Shown piece by piece: positions 4,882 to 9,036 of a DNA stretch of 9,036 nt. The first letter of the stretch is position 1. Every line of letters starts with the position of its first letter. The DNA lies in the NCBI GenBank assembly GCA_964426945.1, contig CAYRSS010000091.1:1-9036 (forward strand), given 5' to 3'. This DNA comes from CAYRSS01 sp964426945. GTDB lineage: Bacteria; Planctomycetota; Phycisphaerae; UBA1845. A model generated the notes under the pieces. The model was not told the DNA's origin, did not search any database, and saw only the letters and a program-made list of their open reading frames with translations. The position numbers and the translations under genes were made by a program.

Positions 4882-6069
4882 CAGCGGTACTATATCCACG
4901 GCACGACGTACATCGACGAGCGTGCAGTGATGCGTGACGCGGTAGGCGGGGCGGACTATTATTACTTCCTGAAGGACCTGTACACGGTGGAGGGTCTGGT
5001 GAACAGCAAGCTGCACGAGGTCGAGCGGTACACGTACGACGCGTACGGCAAGCCGTCGATTACGATCGTGCCGATCTGGGATCTGGACTACAACGGCGTA
5101 ACCAACTCGGGCGATCGCGGACATGTCACCGCCAACTACGGCGACCCGGCCGACAAGGGTCCGATTTACGACTTCGACGGCGACGGGACGATCGATTCCA
5201 CCGATCGCGACCTGGTCAACCCCCACTTCGGGAAGAACCTGACGGCCAGCAAGGTCAGCGGCATCGACAACCCCTACCTCTTCACCGGCCGCGACCTCGA
5301 CGTCCTCTTCAACGGCCCCGGCGACAGCGGCGACGACCACGACTTCCGCATCCAGTACAACAGGGCGAGATACTACGATCCGGAGAACGGCAGGTGGCTG
5401 CAGAGGGATCCGCTGGAGTATGTGGATGGGATGAGTTTGTATGAGTACGTTAGAAGCGGCCCTTCCCAAAACATTGATCCTGAGGGCCTTACGTGTAATG
5501 TGTGCGGCCCAGACGTTTCGCGGCAGGTGCGATCGGCAATTCGCAAGGTAACTATAAAATACAATCGACTAACCGCTGCACAGAAGGGCAACGCATGTGG
5601 CGCCTTCACAAGTCAAACCCCCGATTTCCTAAGGGGAGGCGCCCCCATGTACCTAAATGCCTGGGATATCATTGAGCTATGGAATAAGGCTTGGATCAAT
5701 GCGCCTCCATACAGTCCCCCGTGCGCCACCGCTCCCCCGTGTGTAGATACTGTTGAAGTGGATGGTAACTGCTACTACGCGGGGTCTGTCAATTACATGA
5801 TATTTGGCGTGATGTGGAGACTTTGCGGGAATTTACAGGTAACTGGAAATGCTCTAATATGGGCGTACAAGGGAAATATTCCCGGCCTGAGACCCGCAGC
5901 TGGCAATTATGTGCCGTCCCAAGGTTGGTTCGATGCAGGCTACTTGGGATGGCCAGGTGGTGGCGTCCTCGCCCCAGCGGCGGATCGGCCGGACTGCTCG
6001 CCGACATGTCCCGTGCCATACGCAGGCGCCCCCTTCACTCTGTATTGGGGAACAGTCGGTTTCTTTTGA
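4759..6069 (+). CDS. RHS core C-terminal part with Cys-rich tip 1 (cassette 1, 5'-disrupted)
   Basis: The open frame gives 436 residues, but the first 40 come from the palindromic insertion; genuine RHS sequence starts at QRYYIHGTTYIDERAVMRD (from 4882). It runs through YTYDAYGKPSI, a dockerin-like double EF-hand insert (about 108-157), NPYLFTGRDLD and the RARYYDPENGRWLQRDP signature, and ends at DPEGL (240-244). The tip (245-436; 5491-6066) is unrelated to tip 2. It has nine cysteines (246, 249, 280, 322, 328, 338, 356, 413, 417) and a notable block, NAWDIIELWNKAW near 300 and CYYAGSVNYMIFGVMWRLC at 338-356. I recall similar tips in planctomycete RHS proteins but cannot assign a function. 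Position 4759 is only the first possible start (TTG) and no ribosome binding site supports it, so the gene may be silent. A small gene follows after 21 bases. Confidence 0.65.
   Translation: MTCPRTLPLAGGGQGEGRIGRGHAACVTPSPNPSLTGRGAFQRYYIHGTTYIDERAVMRDAVGGADYYYFLKDLYTVEGLVNSKLHEVERYTYDAYGKPSITIVPIWDLDYNGVTNSGDRGHVTANYGDPADKGPIYDFDGDGTIDSTDRDLVNPHFGKNLTASKVSGIDNPYLFTGRDLDVLFNGPGDSGDDHDFRIQYNRARYYDPENGRWLQRDPLEYVDGMSLYEYVRSGPSQNIDPEGLTCNVCGPDVSRQVRSAIRKVTIKYNRLTAAQKGNACGAFTSQTPDFLRGGAPMYLNAWDIIELWNKAWINAPPYSPPCATAPPCVDTVEVDGNCYYAGSVNYMIFGVMWRLCGNLQVTGNALIWAYKGNIPGLRPAAGNYVPSQGWFDAGYLGWPGGGVLAPAADRPDCSPTCPVPYAGAPFTLYWGTVGFF
4838..4878 (+). repeat. Dispersed ~41-bp palindromic element, direct copy in the RHS insertion
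   Basis: Counterpart of 4444-4484 in the opposite orientation, forming the right-hand part of the insertion. The two copies are about 350 bases apart and flank the truncated RHS start. Confidence 0.6.
4882..5462 (+). repeat. Long direct repeat, copy 1 (RHS core with dockerin-like insert)
   Basis: Aligns without gaps to 7241-7821 at a constant offset of 2359 bases. By my reading 5101-5306 is identical to 7460-7665 (206 bases), while the sides carry scattered, mostly synonymous changes. Confidence 0.9.
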
Positions 6070-6074
6070 CCTCT

Positions 6075-6080
6075 GGAGGG
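6075..6080 (+). promoter_or_regulatory. Ribosome binding site of the cassette 1 partner gene
   Basis: GGAGGG ten bases before the GTG at 6091, lying within the 21-base gap after the tip 1 stop. Confidence 0.45.
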
Positions 6081-6090
6081 TTGAACTGAG

Positions 6091-6690
6091 GTGAAATCCA
6101 GCCTAGACATACATAAGAGTCAGCAGTTTGCAGTAACTCGAAACTGTGGGGCGACACTTAAGTCGAACAACATGTGCAATTGGTTTAAAGCCGTCAGCTA
6201 CTTTGCAGTCATCGGGACATTGTGTGTATACTCTAGCGCATGCCGGCACGGTAAGGATGAGAGAAATGATTCATCTGTTCCACCTGTGAATGAGAGACCT
6301 ATCGTGAACCTACATTCATTGTCGCCGACTGACTCATTGCTGTCGCTGTACCAAGCAGCCGCGGATGCTTATGCACTCGGATCCGCCGAACGAAATGGGG
6401 CTGTTTTCCTGTCCGAAGATGTGAGTCCATTTACGGCCGACGGCTTCATGTATGTGACCGTGGACCCAGAAAACGGAAACTGCTTTCTTTTTGCTTTCTG
6501 GCGCGGGAAGTCCTCGAATCTGCGGGGGTTTTTGTATTGGCCGAGGCCGCAAGGAGCGCAGGCAATCTCGACGCCGGCATCCGTCAAAGTGATCGGTCCA
6601 TCCCCCGTGATAGGCGGAACTGGAATGGTTGAGGTTGAGATCGTGCGGATTACTGACAACTGGTACGAGGCCAGCAGGTCACTAGACTGA
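6091..6690 (+). CDS. Predicted lipoprotein, partner of RHS tip 1, unknown function
   Basis: The gene starts with GTG, ten bases after GGAGGG and 21 bases after the RHS tip stop, so it is placed like a tip partner. A hydrophobic segment, WFKAVSYFAVIGTLCVY (31-47), runs into SSAC with Cys51, a plausible lipobox (weaker than L-A-G-C), followed by a charged, flexible RHGKDERND stretch. If the ATG at 6172 is the true start (residue 28), the signal has a conventional length, but that ATG lacks a clear ribosome binding site. The mature part (about 150 residues) has a Ser/Leu/Ala-rich helix-like stretch (78-96), then a beta-rich region with SEDVSPFTADGFMYVTVDP. The E-D-V-S-P-F-T motif (109-115) recurs in the cassette 2 partner. 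GC is visibly lower than in the flanking core. An immunity role is inferred only from position; a surface-anchored accessory protein is equally possible. Confidence 0.65.
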   Translation: MKSSLDIHKSQQFAVTRNCGATLKSNNMCNWFKAVSYFAVIGTLCVYSSACRHGKDERNDSSVPPVNERPIVNLHSLSPTDSLLSLYQAAADAYALGSAERNGAVFLSEDVSPFTADGFMYVTVDPENGNCFLFAFWRGKSSNLRGFLYWPRPQGAQAISTPASVKVIGPSPVIGGTGMVEVEIVRITDNWYEASRSLD

Positions 6691-6844
6691 GTCATGAGAG
6701 GCGCAATCATACAATCGGGCATTGGATTCCGAGCGACGTGGAAGGGATTGTGCCGGTGAGATGTCTATGTCGTAGCCAATCTCGCGGAAATCGCTTCCCG
6801 CGGATCGTTGGTCGGATTACGGAAGTGACGACCTGGGTAACCGC
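6691..6844. other. Junction between cassettes 1 and 2
   Basis: No promoter, terminator or repeat could be supported. From 6776 the RHS frame is already open without a stop, and from about 6824 it reads SDDLGNR, a core motif. Cassette 2 therefore begins as RHS sequence before its first possible start codon, which points to 5' truncation. Confidence 0.5.
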
Positions 6845-8563
6845 GTGACCTACGTTCGGCGCGACGGCACGTCCGTTTACTACGACAACAACGAGGTCAA
6901 CGAGTACGTGAAGATCGGCACGCCGCTGCCGGGCAGCCCGAACATCGTTCACGACGACACGGGCAACCTGACCTCCGACGAAAACGGCTACGGCTACGCC
7001 TACGACCACGACAACCGCCTGACGACCATCTTCCACGACGACGGCGCCAGCAGCGGCACTGCCGCGGACGGGGTTCAGAACGGCGGCGAGGCAACGCTGG
7101 CCAGCTATGCCTACGACGCCCTGGGCCGGCGGATCGAGAAAATCGACTACGTCACCGGCGGCGCCACGACGACGACGCGGTATTATTACGATGGCCACAA
7201 CGTCGTGGCCGAGTTCGACGCGGCCGGCCCGGCCGTACTTCAGCGGTACTTCATCCACGGTACGACGTACATTGACGAGCGTGCGGTGATGCGTGACGCC
7301 GTGGGCGGGGCGGACTATTATTACTTCCTGAAGGACCTGTACACGGTGGAGGGCCTGGTGAACGGCAAGCTGCACGAAGTCGAGCGGTACACGTACGACG
7401 CGTACGGCAAGCCGTCGATCACGATCGTGCCGGTCTGGGACCTGGACTACAACGGCGTGACCAACTCGGGCGATCGCGGACATGTCACCGCCAACTACGG
7501 CGACCCGGCCGACAAGGGTCCGATTTACGACTTCGACGGCGACGGGACGATCGATTCCACCGATCGCGACCTGGTCAACCCCCACTTCGGGAAGAACCTG
7601 ACGGCCAGCAAGGTCAGCGGCATCGACAACCCCTACCTCTTCACCGGCCGCGACCTCGACGTCCTGTTCAACGGGCCCGGCGATAGCGGCGACGACCACG
7701 ACTTCCGCATCCAGTACAACAGAGCGAGATACTACGATCCGGAGAATGGAAGATGGCTGCAACGCGATCCGCTGGAGTATGTCGATGGGATGAATCTGTA
7801 TGAGTATGTAGCTAGCGGTCCAACCAATTGGCAGGATCCCGGCGGCATGCGTCGGATTAGCGCACAGTTTGCAGCCTTCATTCATCAGCGACATGGGGAA
7901 TGGCTGGATGAGCCGGGGGGGTTCCGATGGGAGTTCCAAGGTGATAATCGCGTCGCAGGCGGAGATATCACGGCTTCTCGACTCCTGAGTGAAGGATGGG
8001 TAGAGAGCACGCTATTAGGAACGCTTGCGACCCAGTTTGTAGACTTTGATCACAATACGACCGTAGGGGCGAGCCATCGACGACGCCTTAAGAACAATGG
8101 AAGGCTCCTCGGTTCGATAGGGATATATGAAACCGCTACGGCCGTGAATGATGGCAGTGAATCCATGTCCAACGCGTGGTGCTCCTCGACGCTTACGTTT
8201 ACAGCCGCATCGGCATACCCATTTGTATGGGTGTCTCCTGATATTGATTATTCGGTTCAGTTCGTGTTTACGGCTGTCGCGCGCAATAAGGTGTTAGTTC
8301 AGATGAGCGCTTGGCATGACGGTTTCCCAGATTACGAAGGCCGCGTCGACGGGCGAGTCGTGTATCATCATGCCACTCCGTTCAAGGGCCCTTCATTGGC
8401 GGCACCTAATCTGGGCGGGGCTGGCGACACTGCAGGTTCGGCAGCTGTCTTGATCGATGCGGAGACCCCTCCTTACTGCTGTCTCCCCGATGAGATCCCG
8501 GCTTGGGTCTATCGTGCTTTGTGCCCGGACTGCCCGGTGATTGACGACCCTACTAATGATTGA
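6845..8563 (+). CDS. RHS core fragment with dockerin-like insert and tip 2 (cassette 2)
   Basis: Open for 572 residues from a GTG that lies inside the core motif DDLGNRV, without a ribosome binding site, so this is a 5'-truncated (orphan) RHS end and the true start is unknown. Visible in order are VRRDGTSVYYDNNEVNEY, GNLTSDENGYGYAYDHDNRL (41-60), YAYDALGRR and YYYDGHNVVAEFD. Next comes a double EF-hand insert with D199-x-D201-x-N203-G..D210 and D229-x-D231-x-D233-G..D240, as in dockerins. The RHS-associated core signature YNRARYYDPENGRWLQRDP follows (291-309), and the core closes at DPGG (331-334). The tip (about 334-572) has GDNR (366-369), TASRLL, SPDIDYSVQF (464-473) and HDGFPDYEG (491-499), reminiscent from memory of DUF3238 (tentative). 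A Cys-Cys and a CPDC follow near the end. There is no signal peptide in the fragment. A partner gene overlaps or closely follows the stop. Confidence 0.75.
   Translation: MTYVRRDGTSVYYDNNEVNEYVKIGTPLPGSPNIVHDDTGNLTSDENGYGYAYDHDNRLTTIFHDDGASSGTAADGVQNGGEATLASYAYDALGRRIEKIDYVTGGATTTTRYYYDGHNVVAEFDAAGPAVLQRYFIHGTTYIDERAVMRDAVGGADYYYFLKDLYTVEGLVNGKLHEVERYTYDAYGKPSITIVPVWDLDYNGVTNSGDRGHVTANYGDPADKGPIYDFDGDGTIDSTDRDLVNPHFGKNLTASKVSGIDNPYLFTGRDLDVLFNGPGDSGDDHDFRIQYNRARYYDPENGRWLQRDPLEYVDGMNLYEYVASGPTNWQDPGGMRRISAQFAAFIHQRHGEWLDEPGGFRWEFQGDNRVAGGDITASRLLSEGWVESTLLGTLATQFVDFDHNTTVGASHRRRLKNNGRLLGSIGIYETATAVNDGSESMSNAWCSSTLTFTAASAYPFVWVSPDIDYSVQFVFTAVARNKVLVQMSAWHDGFPDYEGRVDGRVVYHHATPFKGPSLAAPNLGGAGDTAGSAAVLIDAETPPYCCLPDEIPAWVYRALCPDCPVIDDPTND
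7241..7821 (+). repeat. Long direct repeat, copy 2 (RHS core with dockerin-like insert)
   Basis: Gap-free counterpart of 4882-5462. Similarity stops shortly before the DPxG end of the core, after which the two tips are unrelated. The upstream core (7093-7219) also matches copy 1 at 4601-4726, but at clearly lower identity and with one extra codon in copy 1. Confidence 0.9.
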
Positions 8564-8606
8564 TGAGCATCGTAGATCGGCCGCTGCGACATCATGGATT
8601 CCGTAC

Positions 8607-8614
8607 GGAGAAGG
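8607..8614 (+). promoter_or_regulatory. Ribosome binding site favouring a GTG start at 8619
   Basis: GGAG at 8607-8610, eight bases before the GTG, in a purine-rich GGAGAAGG. The earlier in-frame starts, TTG 8541 and ATG 8556, have no comparable site. Confidence 0.4.
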
Positions 8615-8618
8615 ATCT

Positions 8619-9011
8619 GTGTCCATAAACACGATTAGGCGGGCCGCCGGACTGCGTTGGTACTGGGCTGGCGCTATTTGCTTGGTTGCCGTCATTACAT
8701 CAGTATATCTAACTGAGCCCATGTGGAACCGTGGTGGTCGCATCCAATTGATAGTCCCCTCAGATTTCCGTGGCCTCTTCCGTATAAGCCGTGACCGGGT
8801 GGTCGGAGTGGCGCCGACCGTCTCGTCCACGGGAGTGTTGTCATGGGCCGTTCCCTGTTCGGGAGAGCTAATCGTTGAGGACATCAGCCCATTTACGACT
8901 TGGCATTCACTTACTGCTGCCACTGAGGATGGGGCTCCTGTGCCTGTGCAGGTGGAGCATGCGGATCCCGACGGCGTCTTCCTAAGAGCCTATCCGAATA
9001 ACGCCGCTTGA
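8619..9011 (+). CDS. Membrane-anchored protein, partner of RHS tip 2, unknown function
   Basis: With the GTG start the product has 130 residues: a short basic N-terminus (INTIRRAAGLRW), one membrane segment (YWAGAICLVAVITSVYL, 15-31) and an exported domain of about 95 residues, by the positive-inside rule. That domain opens with RIQLIVPSDFRGLFRI (about 41-56), alternating hydrophobic residues typical of a beta-sandwich, and carries E-D-I-S-P-F-T at 87-93, shared with the cassette 1 partner. Alternative starts are ATG 8556, which overlaps the RHS stop by eight bases and would allow translational coupling, and TTG 8541. I prefer 8619 for its ribosome binding site. No family is recognised with confidence. 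Position directly after a unique RHS tip suggests an immunity or accessory partner acting at the membrane; this is inference. Confidence 0.6.
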   Translation: MSINTIRRAAGLRWYWAGAICLVAVITSVYLTEPMWNRGGRIQLIVPSDFRGLFRISRDRVVGVAPTVSSTGVLSWAVPCSGELIVEDISPFTTWHSLTAATEDGAPVPVQVEHADPDGVFLRAYPNNAA

Positions 9012-9036
9012 GCCGATAGATACCCGGGGATGGATC

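Noticed and set aside
6707..7939. - strand frames of 410 codons here and 258 codons at 4693-5469, with Val-rich, mutually similar translations
   Set aside because: They resemble each other only because the RHS cores on the other strand are direct repeats; Val-rich composition is the antisense of Asp/Tyr-rich coding sequence.

Overview
The window looks like chromosomal DNA of a planctomycete, probably of the Phycisphaerae type. This is inferred from high GC with strong third-position GC in the first half, RHS core fragments with an inserted dockerin-like pair, a zinc ribbon joined to Gly-rich decapeptide repeats, and short dispersed palindromes whose chance translations read like MGFQPM or LCGLCVLA. 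No rRNA, tRNA, CRISPR array or transposase gene was found.

The left half (1-4039) is ordinary and dense. After a low-complexity stretch there is a possible 27-residue membrane peptide on the + strand (283-366). Three genes then lie on the - strand. Read in transcription order they are a zinc-ribbon/decapeptide-repeat protein (2809-2300), an O6-alkylguanine-DNA alkyltransferase (2163-1588) and a Tat-exported N4-(beta-N-acetylglucosaminyl)-L-asparaginase (1542-451). The last two are 45 bases apart and probably share a promoter near 2224-2252. Divergent from them, a GYF_2 + AIM24/TIGR00266 protein (3044-4039) has a clear ribosome binding site.

The middle (4040-4588) has no gene I can support. 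It is packed with dispersed repeats: two FQPM-type palindromes, a perfect 25-bp-arm inverted repeat, a degenerate relative of half of it, and one of two inverted copies of a roughly 41-bp element.

The right half (4589-9011) is the accessory part. It holds two tandem cassettes, each made of a 5'-truncated RHS core end, a unique C-terminal tip and a small downstream gene. Cassette 1 is broken by a palindromic-repeat insertion inside its core. It carries a Cys-rich tip and is followed by a predicted lipoprotein. Cassette 2 is open across its core, carries an unrelated tip (tentatively DUF3238-like) and overlaps or closely precedes a membrane-anchored protein. The cores match without gaps for about 580 bp, including 206 identical bases over most of the dockerin-like insert. 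The tips do not match and are lower in GC. This is the layout of displaced (orphan) polymorphic tips with partner genes. The two partners share an E-D-[VI]-S-P-F-T motif. Toxin or immunity function is inferred only from layout.
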